From positions 1,054,001 to 1,118,000 of the forward strand of contig MSED01000007.1 of NCBI GenBank assembly GCA_002099365.1: DNA of 64,000 nucleotides, read 5' to 3'. Below are positions 41,669-52,584 of this stretch, piece after piece. Numbering within the stretch: the first letter of the stretch is position 1; the number at the start of each line of letters is the position of its first letter. The notes below the pieces were generated by a model. It saw nothing but the letters and a program-made list of their open reading frames with translations, did not search any database and was not told the DNA's origin. Source of the DNA: Phialophora verrucosa (taxonomy: Eukaryota > Ascomycota > Eurotiomycetes > Chaetothyriales > Herpotrichiellaceae). A program made the translations under genes and the position numbers.

Positions 41669-43906
41669 TCAAACCAACTCTCCTTCCTCATCCTCTGCTC
41701 CCTCCTCATCCTCCTCGCTGAAGTCAATGTCTCGTTTCATCGCCTCCTCCGCCAGCCTCTGCACCTCCGCCAATCCGCTAATCTCCTCCACGTAGCCCTT
41801 CTCATTCATCGCCTTTGCCACAAAATCCCACCCATCTTTCTCATACGCGCCGATTACCTTGTCCGAGCACGCGCTACAGCAATCGTAACTCTGCCCGGTG
41901 ATGTTGAGGTTCGTAAAGTTGGCGAGGAAGCCTCTGATTTGGTGGGGAATGATGCCGAGTGGATGGTCGCCGCGTTGGTTGGAGGAGGTGGTGGCCGGCG
42001 CGGCGGGACCGAGAGGGTGTTGCAGGATCGAGATCAGGAGTTCGACCAGTAGAGCAGACGCTATTGCCGCAATGCCAGGCCTTGTGACCGTGCATTGCTG
42101 ATCCAGCGTGAGGTCTTTCATTGAGTCAGCGGGAGCAACGACATCGTTACAGAAGTAGCAGCCCAACTCCTCGCCGTCGCTGGCATGCTGTACTTGCGAA
42201 CCTTCCTCTTCGGTCTCGCCATCCTTGAGACCATCAACATCGTGGCTTGGAGGCGAGAGTTTCACACCATGCCTCATGACGACATACGTGTCGAACCCAA
42301 GGGCCGCGTTCATGACAATCTTCCCGCCTGCTTTGCCCATGACCGTTGGTAGCCATCTCGACTCTCTCGTGTCCATAAGCAGGAAAATCACATCGTGTTC
42401 GTCCACCAATTTCTTTAACTGTTCGTACTCGGACTTTGTCTTCTCGTAGTCTGTGGTCGGATGGCCTGCCATGGGTACACTCAAGACATGTCCTGTGGAT
42501 TGTACGCCAGGGTATATCGTCTTCAACGCTTCCGCTGCCGCAAGGGCTTTTTTCTTCCCTCCTTCAAGGCAATCGTTGAATGTAAACAGCGGCTGGCGAA
42601 CAGGATTACTGAAGCTCACGCTCCCATTATCCACGAATGTGATATGTCTCACTCCCCAGCCCATCAAGTTTCTGGACACGTACGAACCCAGTGTCCCTGC
42701 GCCGAGGAGTAAACATTTCGTCTGTTTGATTTTCTCGAGGTCGAGATTTGGCGAAATGCGCCATTTCATGAGTTTCAGGTTGAGGTCAACGGAGGAGTCG
42801 GCCAGCTTCGTCGGGTCCATGTAGCTGGTAAGGTCGGCGGTGCGACCGGTGAGTTTATTGGCGGCGTTGCGTTCCCAGCCTACGACTTTAGGTATGGTTT
42901 TCGAATAGTCCGCCTCTGCTGCGGAACCGGCGGATCTTGCCTTCTGAGAGATTTCCATGTTAAAAATCACGCTCCTTGCTGCATCTCGACGCATTTGTGT
43001 CTCCCGGTAGCAGAGGATTTGAACTTTGTCGAGTTTCCACCTTTGTCGCACCAGCACAAGAAGGTTGCGGAGCATCCAACCCGGGGCGACGGGGCCGGGC
43101 TCGCTATAGTTTGAGGGGTCGGCGAAGCAAACAAAAGCGTCTTCCGGATCCGTGTTGTCGAAGAAGCCGGCCTCGTAGCTTGATAAGGAGCTGATGTTCC
43201 AGGTGTAGCCGAGGCTGGAGGTCGGAGTGAGCGGCGACTGCGGTGAAGTGGGACCAGCGTCCTCATCGTTGCTGAAGCCCGTCTCGAGGACGGGCCTGTC
43301 ACGGACTTTCTTCGCCAGGAAGAATCCATGTTGCCTTGAATCGACACCATATCTCCAAGTCATGACGCCGTCGACCAGCGTCGTACTCTCAATAGAGGTT
43401 AGCTTCTTGAAAGGAATTCCTGTCTCCGGGCTGGCAAGACTTCCGGTACTCTGCGTCGGCGTCCAAGGCGGGTCCATCACCAGCGCAGGGAACGCGAACC
43501 AGTAGTTAAACTTATACTTCTTGAGATCGGCGAAGCTCAGCACCAGAAAGCTCGCAAGCAAACTCGGACACGAATAGATCGTCCCATCGTTGATAGCGTC
43601 CCAGATGGTTTTGCCCGCTTGCTGAATCATGGCCAACTTGTCGATGTTGCGATACTCCTCGACCGTGTTGAAGTTTCTGATGATGCCTTCGGCGCGATAG
43701 AAGCCCGCGGGCACTTCGTCGCTGGTTAGAGCATTGGCGTGGACTTGCATCCGACAGGAATGTTCCTTGCTGTCTGCCGGGCGGACTTCATAGAGACCCA
43801 GGAGTTTTCGCGCCGAATCGTCGAGTTTGTCATGGTTGATTTTGTGCGATGCTAGGGAGGCGTAGAAGGGGATTTCGATGTCCGAGGCGAAGGGAACGTA
43901 TTGCAT
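41669..43906 (-). CDS. ATG7: Autophagy E1-like enzyme Atg7
   Basis: A 745-residue intronless protein with both parts of Atg7, the E1-like enzyme that activates Atg8 and Atg12 for transfer to Atg3 and Atg10. The N-terminal domain begins MQYVPFASDIEIPFYASLA. The ATP-binding adenylation site is GAGTLGSYVSRNL followed by VDNGSVSFSNPVRQPLF. The catalytic cysteine is Cys605 in LDQQCTVTRPG. The zinc-binding cysteines appear as CYFCND and in CCSACSDK. The last residues are a short acidic tail (DFSEEDEEGAEDEEGELV). The length is slightly greater than in yeast. It is divergent from the dCMP deaminase gene. Confidence 0.97.
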   Translation of the reverse strand: MQYVPFASDIEIPFYASLASHKINHDKLDDSARKLLGLYEVRPADSKEHSCRMQVHANALTSDEVPAGFYRAEGIIRNFNTVEEYRNIDKLAMIQQAGKTIWDAINDGTIYSCPSLLASFLVLSFADLKKYKFNYWFAFPALVMDPPWTPTQSTGSLASPETGIPFKKLTSIESTTLVDGVMTWRYGVDSRQHGFFLAKKVRDRPVLETGFSNDEDAGPTSPQSPLTPTSSLGYTWNISSLSSYEAGFFDNTDPEDAFVCFADPSNYSEPGPVAPGWMLRNLLVLVRQRWKLDKVQILCYRETQMRRDAARSVIFNMEISQKARSAGSAAEADYSKTIPKVVGWERNAANKLTGRTADLTSYMDPTKLADSSVDLNLKLMKWRISPNLDLEKIKQTKCLLLGAGTLGSYVSRNLMGWGVRHITFVDNGSVSFSNPVRQPLFTFNDCLEGGKKKALAAAEALKTIYPGVQSTGHVLSVPMAGHPTTDYEKTKSEYEQLKKLVDEHDVIFLLMDTRESRWLPTVMGKAGGKIVMNAALGFDTYVVMRHGVKLSPPSHDVDGLKDGETEEEGSQVQHASDGEELGCYFCNDVVAPADSMKDLTLDQQCTVTRPGIAAIASALLVELLISILQHPLGPAAPATTSSNQRGDHPLGIIPHQIRGFLANFTNLNITGQSYDCCSACSDKVIGAYEKDGWDFVAKAMNEKGYVEEISGLAEVQRLAEEAMKRDIDFSEEDEEGAEDEEGELV

Positions 43907-44628
43907 GATGGAGAGAGGGCGATCCGACCCAGTCTCTGGGGGGTGGCGGTGCTTGCGGTAAGTGTCCGATACCAGCGTGGATGTTCAGGGTTTGGAGTCG
44001 ATGAAGGAGAGAATGTTTGCAAACAAAGTAAGCCTCTCTCTGCGGAGTATTCAGCCGTAGGAATGATGCATCAAGGTCAGAAAGTTGGTTAGAGGTTGGC
44101 CTGGAGTCCTGGAGCCCTGGAAGTACGTCCCAGACAGACGACGTGCATGTGGAGTGAGTGGCTGGAGGGGGGATGCCGCGAGGCTAAAAGGAGATCTGCT
44201 CGAATCAGCTCCCGCCCGTCACCTCCACCTCACCTTCGCCTCACCTCGCCGAGCTGTACCCCGCACGTGATACATACACTCCCTGTCCTGTCTTAGTCAG
44301 CCTGGGACCCTTGTCATTCTAACGGTCATTCGGACGCGTGAAATGACCACTTTACGCGTCTCATGAGATAGACATCAAACGACCAGAAGGAGCCCTCAGG
44401 CAAGTGGGAGAGGGCACAGCCGAAGTTGTTCAGTGAAGAAGCAATCACTGTCGAGCTGGGACATCTTCAACCAAGACGAGAGGGCAGGACATCATTGGGC
44501 GATCTATCTTGAATGGTAGGGGACAGCCAGCCAGTATCAGCCGCGACAGCCTTGCACTCACGACCGCCAATTCATGCGTAGCCATCACGGACCACTCCTT
44601 CCCAGATTAGAAACACCGACTGAGCACA
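43907..44628. promoter_or_regulatory. Divergent region ATG7/DCD1
   Basis: A 722-base head-to-head interval that must hold both promoters. Short ORFs inside are without recognisable features. Confidence 0.45.
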
Positions 44629-46079
44629 ATGTTGATCGGTATCTGCGGCTCCATCTGCGCGGGCAAACACACCACAGCCGAATACCTAGTCCAGCAGCTC
44701 GGTTTCCTCCGCCTGCATCTTCCCACACCGACTCAACTACAACCGTCGCGGAACTCTCCCAACGGCACCGTCCCATCACATGCCTCTCATTATAATCCCG
44801 CACCCTCTCCATCACCACCGACTATAGACCACCTGCGGCTACTCCCCAGTGTGACCGACCAAGTCGGCACGCGAGGCCTCTCATTCCCCGACGTCGAGTC
44901 CTTGCTAGATTTCGTGACCAAACGATGGCGCGAACACTGGGTCTTGACGGATATCTACGACGAAGAGACTCTAGAGCTGCTTCTTAGAAGGCCGTTCTTC
45001 ATGCTGATCAACGTCGACGCCCCCGTCAGTGTGAGGTTTGAGAGGTTCAGCGACCGGTATGTGTGGATATCTCATCCCGTCCGATTCCTCCCCCTATTTC
45101 CCAACCCGGTTTGATGTTTTATTTAACACTTCATCGTCCTTAATTCTATGGAAGACCCTATAACCACGGGTGATACCACGAGTCGAAGTGCCAAATTACA
45201 ATCCCCGCCCCGAGGTACATGTGCGCAGCAGTCAAATGCAAGAAGGACCAACGTGGCTAACTCAACTGCCCACGCGCGAACCATAGGTGTACGAAACGCA
45301 ACCTTTCGCCCATGCCACTCGCCGATTTCGTCCACTACAACGACCTGCAACTATACGGCTCGAGAAGAAGCTCTCAAGCAGGCCCTGATACGAACTCCGG
45401 TCCTCATCCCCGTCGCTCGCGCTCAGCACTCGCGCCGCTCCTCGCACACGCCCACCTCTCGATCCTCAACACCCACGGCACGCAATCCGCGTACCACGCC
45501 TTCCTGGCCACTCTGGACCTCTCATCCCCGACCCGCCTCCGCCCGACGTGGGACGCGTACTTCATGACGCTCGCGTCCCTGGCGTCGCAGCGCTCGAACT
45601 GCATGAAACGCCGCGTCGGGTGCGTGCTCGTGCACCACGCCCGCATCATCTCGACGGGCTACAACGGCACCCCTCGGGGGCTGGCCAACTGCAACGAGGG
45701 CGGCTGTCCGCGGTGCAACGCCGCGTCGGCCGGCGGCGTCGGCCTCGCCACCTGCCTGTGCCTGCACGCCGAGGAGAACGCGCTGCTGGAGGCCGGCCGC
45801 GAGCGCATCAGGGAGGGCGCCGTGCTGTACTGCGACACGTGTCCTTGCTTGACGTGTAGTGTCAAGATCGCGCAGGTCGGCGTCAAGGAGGTCGTGTATA
45901 GCCAGAGCTATAATATGGACGAGGCCAGTCGGCGGGTGTTGGGCGAGGCCGGCGTGACCTTGCGGCAGTTTGTGCCCACGAGGAGTGGCTTCGTCGGGTT
46001 TGATGTGCCTGATGAGGCTGGCGACTTGGATGCGGACGGGAGGCAAGGTCAGTTGGTCGTGCTGAACGGCACGAAATAG
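44629..46079 (+). CDS. DCD1: Deoxycytidylate deaminase
   Basis: A two-exon gene: 44629-45056 and 45287-46079, 1,221 nt, 406 residues. The C-terminal cytidine-deaminase domain has the zinc site CLHAEENAL (H-A-E) and TCPCLTCS (P-C-x2-C), preceded by RVGCVLVHHARIISTGYNG, diagnostic of dCMP deaminase, which makes dUMP for thymidylate synthesis. The N-terminal half is a nucleotide-kinase-like domain starting MLIGICGSICAGKHTTAEYL, with a P-loop in which His follows the Lys. The single intron is 230 nt, much longer than others in the window; its 3' end (CTAAC branch, ATAG acceptor) restores SDRCTKRNLSPMPLADFVH in frame. Without splicing the kinase and deaminase parts are in different frames. Confidence 0.93.
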
Positions 46080-46348
46080 ACGCAGGGCTTGCAGCGCAAA
46101 TTTACTGTCCCCAACTCTCATCTGAGCGGGCTTTGTGCAGCGGAAGCGGATAATATCAATATCAATAGAATTGTAAAATGAGGGTATCGCTCCTAGTCAT
46201 GCTTGCAGGTCACCAATCCGAATACATGCAGTTCTGCGTTGTAGCTAATCCAATGCGTATCGACATTCATCCCCTATCCCAAAGCTCTTGTCCGGCATAG
46301 AACCCACTGCTCGGCAGCTGCTGGCTGTAATTCAATGCCTCTTGCACT

Positions 46349-48214
46349 TCAAAACGTCTCGTTCAAGTCATAACCCTCTTGGACATTGGTCAAGCCTATA
46401 CCAGAGTCCTGTGCATTCACCAGCCCGTTCACGCCAATACTTTGCCGTTTCAGTGACTTACTCGCTCCACTGATACTCGACCGTTTACTCGGGCTGGGAA
46501 TTCCACTACTACCGACATCGCTATTGCGTCCCTTTGCAAACGTTGCACGTCTCGGTAGGGGCGTGATGCCGGCATCACTCTCGTTGGTTTCGACCTCTTC
46601 GTCCATGGCACCGTCCAAGCCGCCATAGCTGCTGAGACTGCTTTGCGGTCGGACTCTATCCGTAGACGCGTTGGGTGCGAAACCAGCACCGAAGCCGCTT
46701 CCCAATGGTGCCCGTGGAAATCCAGAGACGCTAGCTCGGCTTCCCGGGCGGGAGTGGCTGGGTGCGAATGACGAGCGAGATGAAGGCAGACCGCTTGTTC
46801 GCGATGCTGGGCGAGGTGGAGGGGCCGCCATCTCGCCCCTTCTGGGGGACGGCGGCTGCTGATTCAGTGATGGGCGACTTGTCTTCGGTCTCGGCGTTGT
46901 AGTCTCAAAGCGTGTTGGAGACGGTGGTTGGTTGAGTGACGGTCGGCTTGTTCTGGTCCTGGGCACCGATGGTGTTTCGTGCATTCTGTCGAGTATAGAA
47001 TCATTGCCACTAATATTACTGCCGTTCGTCCTTTTTCGGGAGCGAACGGTGACAGAGGATGGTATGTGATTGCCAAGAGCCGAGCCACTCCTGGGTGAGA
47101 CCCTAGGTGGAGTGCGAACAGGAGCCGGTAGCTTCGACTTGGCGGCGTGAGCTCGTTCAGTCAGTGCTGCGAGCTTTCCTTGCATGTTCTTAAGGTGGAT
47201 GATGGACGCTGACTGAGGTAATCCTGAAGGTCGTTGTTGAGAGCTTGGCGGTCTCGACAGACTCTGCCGGAATGATGCCGAAGGCCCGGTTCGAGCGAGG
47301 GCTGGAATGGAAGGACCCCGAGCATGACCCGCGGGTTTCGAGGCGGTGGAGCCGGCGGTAGATGGTCGTGAAGCAAGTCCGTTGGCCGTGAGTGATTGCC
47401 TGGGTTTCGGAATAGCTGGCGTTGCAAATGGTTTGGATATCTTGGTCGACTTGTCAGAAAAGGGTGGCGAGGGTGGTGTCGGCGTGTCTGACAGGGATGA
47501 CTTCGCCGGGGGTGTGTCGAAAGTTGGCGAAGAGGCAGTCGTGGTCGTGGGAGATAACTCGGACCGTGGAGACGCAGATAGCGATATCGGTTGGATGGTC
47601 AAGTGCTTTTCTCGTGGCGCCAGTTGTTCGATGGCTTTCTGCAGCTTCTCTTTGGTGATGTCGGCCTCGATTCTCAGATCGGACAATTCATCGCGCAGCC
47701 TTTGCGCTTCGATCCTGAGCGCTTCTCTTTCCTGTTCTCCAGCACGCATTTCTTCCTCGAGCATGACGCTGCGCTCAATTGTCTGGTTGTATTTCTGTTC
47801 CATGTCCTCCAGCGAAGACTCGGTATTCCGTTGCTTTCGCTCGTAGTCGTCATTGGCGACCTCGGTGTCGCGAAGTCGCAGATTCAGTTCTCGGTTCGTC
47901 TCTCGAAGCTGGGTGATTTCCTTCTGCAACGCATTCTGAGCATTCGAGGCTTCCATTTTCGACTGCTTGTATTTCATCTTCCACTCCTCGATCTCATATT
48001 GCAGGTTGGAAGCTTTGTCCTTCCACTGCCGTTCGCGCTTTTCGGTCGCTTCGACGTCTTTTTCTAACTCGGCCTCAAGTTCCTTACTAGAGGCTTGAAA
48101 GTCTGCAAGTTCGGATTCCAACAATTCATACTGTGCCTTGTAGTATTTTAGTGCTTCTTCAGTCGAGGTGCCTGCGCCAGGGGGTGAAGAGGGCACCCCG
48201 TCGATGAGGGCCAT
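46349..48214 (-). CDS. nudE: Nuclear distribution protein NudE
   Basis: A 621-residue intronless protein. Residues about 20-200 form the dimeric coiled coil of NudE/Ndel1 (EEALKYYKAQYELLESELAD, later EIEEWKMKYKQSKMEASN and NDDYERKQRNTESSLEDME), the part that binds LIS1/NudF and dynein. The remainder is a long Ser/Pro/Arg-rich disordered tail, characteristic of filamentous-fungal NudE (RO11 in Neurospora), containing repeated RTSRPSLNQPPSP-type blocks. The protein helps dynein-driven nuclear migration in hyphae. The call rests mainly on the N-terminal coiled coil and the tail composition. Confidence 0.9.
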   Translation of the reverse strand: MALIDGVPSSPPGAGTSTEEALKYYKAQYELLESELADFQASSKELEAELEKDVEATEKRERQWKDKASNLQYEIEEWKMKYKQSKMEASNAQNALQKEITQLRETNRELNLRLRDTEVANDDYERKQRNTESSLEDMEQKYNQTIERSVMLEEEMRAGEQEREALRIEAQRLRDELSDLRIEADITKEKLQKAIEQLAPREKHLTIQPISLSASPRSELSPTTTTASSPTFDTPPAKSSLSDTPTPPSPPFSDKSTKISKPFATPAIPKPRQSLTANGLASRPSTAGSTASKPAGHARGPSIPALARTGPSASFRQSLSRPPSSQQRPSGLPQSASIIHLKNMQGKLAALTERAHAAKSKLPAPVRTPPRVSPRSGSALGNHIPSSVTVRSRKRTNGSNISGNDSILDRMHETPSVPRTRTSRPSLNQPPSPTRFETTTPRPKTSRPSLNQQPPSPRRGEMAAPPPRPASRTSGLPSSRSSFAPSHSRPGSRASVSGFPRAPLGSGFGAGFAPNASTDRVRPQSSLSSYGGLDGAMDEEVETNESDAGITPLPRRATFAKGRNSDVGSSGIPSPSKRSSISGASKSLKRQSIGVNGLVNAQDSGIGLTNVQEGYDLNETF

Positions 48215-48946
48215 GCTGGTGGCGATTTTGTGAGTTCAATCGTAATAATAGGGTCGCCTAGCGTTGTCGGTGTGATTTATAGAGGTGAAGGTCGAATCCG
48301 GTGTTGAGGGTGGTGCGGTGAGTCGGTTGGTGTTTCTTGTTGACGTGTTCTCCATAGGCCGTTGAAGATGCGACGCGGGTTCCGGGCGGTGAGGTTGGTG
48401 TTTTCGCAATTGTCGTCGAGGAGTCGGTGGGCGAGGATATCCAAGAAGATGGCGACGATGATGGTGATGCTGCTGCTGCTGTGGTTAGTATCGCTGGCCG
48501 AGTCTGCGCTGGGAGGCAGCTCCCTCTTTGGCAGAATCCAGGGAAATAGTGGCAGGAGACACAACTACAAACACGGGGTTCCTGCCCTGCCACCGGCAAC
48601 GGTCAAACGCCAAGTCGGGCTAATCTGCACGTAATTCTCCGATTGATCCGCTACACTTTCCTTTCCCGGTGGGCCATAGTCTCGGGTATCTTATCTCGTG
48701 CAGAAGTGGGCTTCATGCATGAGTGCAGGCGTATTCGAATGGGAGGCAATATCGCTGGCTACCTGGACGAATAACGCCCCGGCTGCAGCCACACAGGCGG
48801 GGGTGTCTCGAAGGGGAGAATGTGAAGGCCTCTTCGGCGATCTTGCAATATTGGGCTGACCGGCCGTCCCACGGATTGCTATCTCTTGGGTCCGACCCCT
48901 TTCACCAAGCCCGGGCCGTCACGGTAGGAACTTCGATGATTGCATG
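48215..48946. other. Boundary interval nudE / second accessory island
   Basis: A 732-base interval between the start of nudE and the 3' end of the SDR gene. It must contain the nudE promoter. Short ORFs on both strands are not convincing. Confidence 0.4.
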
Positions 48947-50069
48947 CTATATCTTGTTGTCCGTGACCGGCTCATGAAGGTAGTGCGACCGCTCATATGT
49001 CAAGCGAGCGCTGACTTTGGACTCCTCATTGACGAACGGCAAGAACTGTACCACCCGCACTCCCAATTGGGGAGCAACCTCGATACATTCTCCGGACATC
49101 TCATTGGCGCCCAGCAACAACTCGAAAGCCTCCAGGAGTCTCTCCATGGGCACTAGTGCCCCAACCTTCTCCGCCTTCGCATACACTGCTTCAGTGGAGA
49201 TTCCCGTCCGGACCTTGTTTGGGCACACTGCGTTGAGGGTAATCTTCTCCTCCGCAAGGATCTTCCCATAGGAACGGACCAGCCCCACAATGGCACTGAA
49301 GACTCGTCAGTCTCCTTTTCGGCATCACGAATGCTGGTGGCCTTTCTGCATCGGCAAGGAGGGATAATACATACTGCTTTGCGGCTGTATACAGAGGTAC
49401 GGTTTCGTGGATGTAAAACCCGCAGACCGAGGCAACTGGCATGACTGGAAGATCGTGTTAGGAACATGGTCGAACAGGGAGGGCGTGGTGATCGAAGAGC
49501 AGCTTACTCTTCCCCCGAAAGCCGTATTTGTTAGTTGGTTGGCGACGGAAATGCTGCACTGCCAGACTGATTGTGTAGATAGCACCGACACAGTCCACGT
49601 CGAGCACAGTCAGGTCAGGCTTCTCGTATCCCGCTGAGCCGGGCCGGTTGGGGAATGTACGCCGCTCACCAATGCCAGCGATGGGAAAGACATAATCGAT
49701 GCGTGTGAATTCAGCCTCGGCCATTTCCCACGCGGTGCGTTGCGAATCCCACGACGCCACATTCGCCTCGACCGCCCAGACCATCTGCGTGGTTGCGTTC
49801 AGCTCGTTGGCCAGTGCCTCGGCGCCGTTTAGGTTCATATCTGCCACGTAGACTTTGATCCTTCGGTGGGAGGTTAGATCGGTCATCCACAGGATGGACA
49901 GGAGGAAAGGGCATAGGAGTTTCCACACCCTTTCTCAACGAGCATCTTGGTGACTGCTCTTCCAATACCGCTTGCGCCACCTACCACGAGCCATTAGCCC
50001 TTTACTGACTAAGAGAGGTGTTCCGGGCGTCATGCCGGTTAGGAAGGCAGTCTGTCCCTCGTAAGCCAT
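48947..50069 (-). CDS. Short-chain dehydrogenase (15-PGDH-like), five exons
   Basis: A five-exon gene: 50036-50069, 49929-49980, 49508-49860, 49375-49444 and 48947-49295 (minus strand), 858 nt, 285 residues. The first exon is only 34 nt (MAYEGQTAFLT) and its intron (49981-50035) starts with GC: GCATGA donor, CTAAT branch, GTAG acceptor. Splicing it rebuilds the cofactor motif TGGASGIG, strong support for the model. The active site has Ser (VASVCGF) and YTAAK with correct spacing, but the usual NNAG is replaced by PIAG (VFPIAGIGE). The end resembles NAD-dependent 15-hydroxyprostaglandin-dehydrogenase-type SDRs. It is divergent from a related SDR with which it shares 555 bases of upstream DNA. 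Confidence 0.87.
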
Positions 50070-50624
50070 TGGTAAAACTGGACACCAGGGTCAAGAGACG
50101 ATTTTGTTTCTCTGGCTTCCGAGTTCTGGATATTCGAAATTTGATCCTGATTGCCGCTATTTATTTCACCTCGAATGGTTCGTTGCGCAGCGAAGATTGT
50201 GCCAATGCCCAAAAGGGGAAACTATGGGGGGCCGCGGGGATGAACTGTACAACTCTACTCGACTTGTCCAGAAGGCAATCGAGTTATCCTAGGAAGCGCC
50301 TTGCAAGCACTTATCGCTCTATGATGTGCTTCCTCCAGCTTGCCGCCTCCAACTCGCAATCGTAGGACGTAGTCTAATCCCAAGAGACAAGTACCCGAAA
50401 CCCGAGGTCTCCGCCATTCGGCACGGATTGTCACCCCCCTCTGCGGAGAAAGGGGGGTGGTTTCACGTAGTATGTATCTTGATATCCCATCGTCGCGCAC
50501 GCTGTTGTCCAGAAAGACAATTCAGGTCGAACTGCATGCACATATCTTTCCGAGCCTTCGTTACTGTGATTGATCGACCCACACCTACGAGTTGTGAACG
50601 GACTCTTGCGCCGTTGTCATCAGC
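50070..50624. promoter_or_regulatory. Shared promoter of two divergent SDR genes
   Basis: A 555-base head-to-head interval. It contains the perfect inverted repeat at 50432-50459 described separately. No gene is seen in it. Confidence 0.5.
50432..50459. promoter_or_regulatory. Inverted repeat with paired CCCCT/AGGGG elements
   Basis: cacccccct (50432-50440) and aggggggtg (50451-50459) are perfect 9-bp arms around a 10-bp loop. Each arm contains CCCCT or AGGGG, the stress-response-type core bound by Msn2/4-like C2H2 proteins. Its position in the shared promoter makes it a likely operator; binding is inferred. Confidence 0.55.
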
Positions 50625-51791
50625 ATGCCTGGACTCAACCTGAAGGGCGCCTCCGCCATTGTGACAGGGGCAGGTTCCGGTAAAGAAAGACAAAAGACGA
50701 CACTCGCTATCAATGTACCCTGACTGACGACCGGTCCAGGCATCAATTTTGCACTTGCAAAGCTGCTGGTTGAGAAAGGGTGTAACGTCCTCATTGCGGA
50801 CATTGGCTTGCGACCTGAAGCACAGGCTTTTATTGACTCGACCACGCAGAAAGGTGGTCCGAACGTTGTCTTTGAACAAACTGATGTGACGGACTGGTCT
50901 CAGCTACAAAAGGCCTTCGACGTTGCCAAGGAGAAATTTGGGACCGTGCCAGACCTGGTTTGTCCCGGAGCAGGGATTTACGAGCCTGTATGTAGGAGCT
51001 GCTCACCTATTCCCTTGGTGTGGTTTGGGTTCAGTAGTCCACTCCACCTTTCGCTCTCCTGCTTACAGTTCTATCAAAAAAGCCAATAGCTAACCTCTTC
51101 TGACCCTAACAGCCAAGCTCAGGGTTCTGGGGAGATGTCGATTCACCATCCCACTACAAGATTTTCGACGTCAACCTCGTCCATCCAATTAAGATGACCC
51201 GGATTGCCATCCGGGAGATGCTTCGCGCAAAAAGGCCCGGGGTCATCCTCCACATTGCCAGTGTGGCGGCTGAAACTGTCAACCTCATTACTCCCCTCTA
51301 TCACGCATCAAAGCATGGGATCGGCAGCTTTGTCATGGGCATGGGTTCTCTAGAAGCGCTCTGCGGTATTCGGGTTGTCGGCGTCGCTCCAGGGTACGTA
51401 TCTTGCGCTATTCCTGTCTCAGAATGAGTCCGCCACGCATAAAAGCTATGTTGTTGAAGTGCGGCTGACGCAACCGATATTTCTCTTGTTTAGCGCCATA
51501 AATACGCCGCTGTTGATGGAAGACCCGGGTGTCGCGGGCTGGTTTGATCCGACAAAGGACAAGATGCTCGAACCGACTGTGATCGCTCGCGCCCTGGTCG
51601 CCCTGGCCGAGAACGCTCACGATAGGTATCCTGCCGGCACGGTGCTGGAGGTGATTGACGAGGCTGAGGAGAGTTGGCGGAGTATCCCTCTCTACAACAA
51701 CCCGGGCCCAGCGCGTACGAATTTAGTCAGCAATAAGGACAGTGCCCTCGTTATCATTCAGAAGATGCTGAAGGACGAAGCCGGACAATGA
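50625..51791 (+). CDS. Short-chain dehydrogenase, 15-PGDH-like
   Basis: A four-exon gene: 50625-50679, 50740-50987, 51113-51393 and 51494-51791, 882 nt, 293 residues. Cofactor motif TGAGSGIN, in which the last Gly of the usual TGxxxGxG is Asn; I recall this as common in one fungal SDR subfamily. The acidic residue in VLIADIG points to NAD. NNAG is replaced by PGAG (CPGAGIYEP). The active site is IASVAAE with YHASK at the standard spacing. The C-terminus carries PTVIARALVALAENAHDRY and a TVLEVIDEA motif. The substrate is unknown. It is head-to-head with the SDR at 48947 and followed by an isochorismatase-like hydrolase on the same strand. Confidence 0.9.
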
Positions 51792-52584
51792 ACTACATTA
51801 AACATTCCGTTCGTCTATGCCCAACCTTGAACACGATCGCGAGCAATGGTGAGTGAAGGAGAGCTCTATCCAGGCGGACCAAGCCTCCAACGCACCCAAC
51901 GACCTTTTACATATGCGCTCGTAGATCTGGACATCTTCGGGAGCAAATCCTTTGATTCCTCCAGGCTGTAGGCCAACCTCATAGAAGACATATGCACAAC
52001 ATTCCTACCACCGATGCTTTCGCGCGACGTCTTGATCGTGGAAAAGCTACTGGCTAAACCCTGCCTCGGCGAGCGATTCATCCCGACCTCCAAAAAGCGG
52101 CGGGAAATCTCCCCTGCAACCTTCTTTTGAACTGCGCAGCGGCGTCCAGGAACACCCGAATCTAAGCCTTATGTTCGTCGCTAAAGGCATGTTGAGATGA
52201 CCCTTTTAAGAGGGCATATTTCCTGCTGGTGTGCAGTCTTGTTGAAGTAGAGATCTTGCTCGAGATTCGTTGAAGAAAGCCCCCGATTGTCTACGTTTCA
52301 AAAGGTCTACCGAGAATGCTCGTGCGAGTATTCGCACTCGTACCCACCGTGAGCCAAAGGGGGGTGGGGTGGAGGTGGTGGGCCTCAGTCAGCAGACGAC
52401 GGCGATGGCATCCACCTTCCACTGGGCCCTCGTGCTGTGTTAATCTGGACTGTTCTCGGACTTGTCCGCATATTAATACGTATGTATATTATATACCAGG
52501 TGCATAGAGGGACGGAATGGGAGAAGTTAAAGCACGAAACGCCCGGTCCTGTTTTGAAGCTGATCTTCTCAACCGATCCAATCA
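51792..52584. other. Intergenic region with G-rich tract
   Basis: About 790 bases between the SDR and the hydrolase gene. A 6-bp-armed inverted repeat lies at 52322-52337 and a purine-rich G tract at about 52359-52382. Minus-strand sequence around 51860-52110 has a faint protein-like look (GFAPEDVQIYERI) but no family could be secured. Confidence 0.4.

Noticed and set aside
48362..48634. Short plus-strand ORF with a hydrophobic segment
   Set aside because: It begins at a non-ATG codon, lies in the nudE promoter region and has no homology that I recognise.
51860..52110. Minus-strand stretch with protein-like phrases (GFAPEDVQIYERI) that faintly recalled an oxygenase
   Set aside because: Frames are interrupted and the resemblance is too short to name a family; a tblastn search would be decisive.
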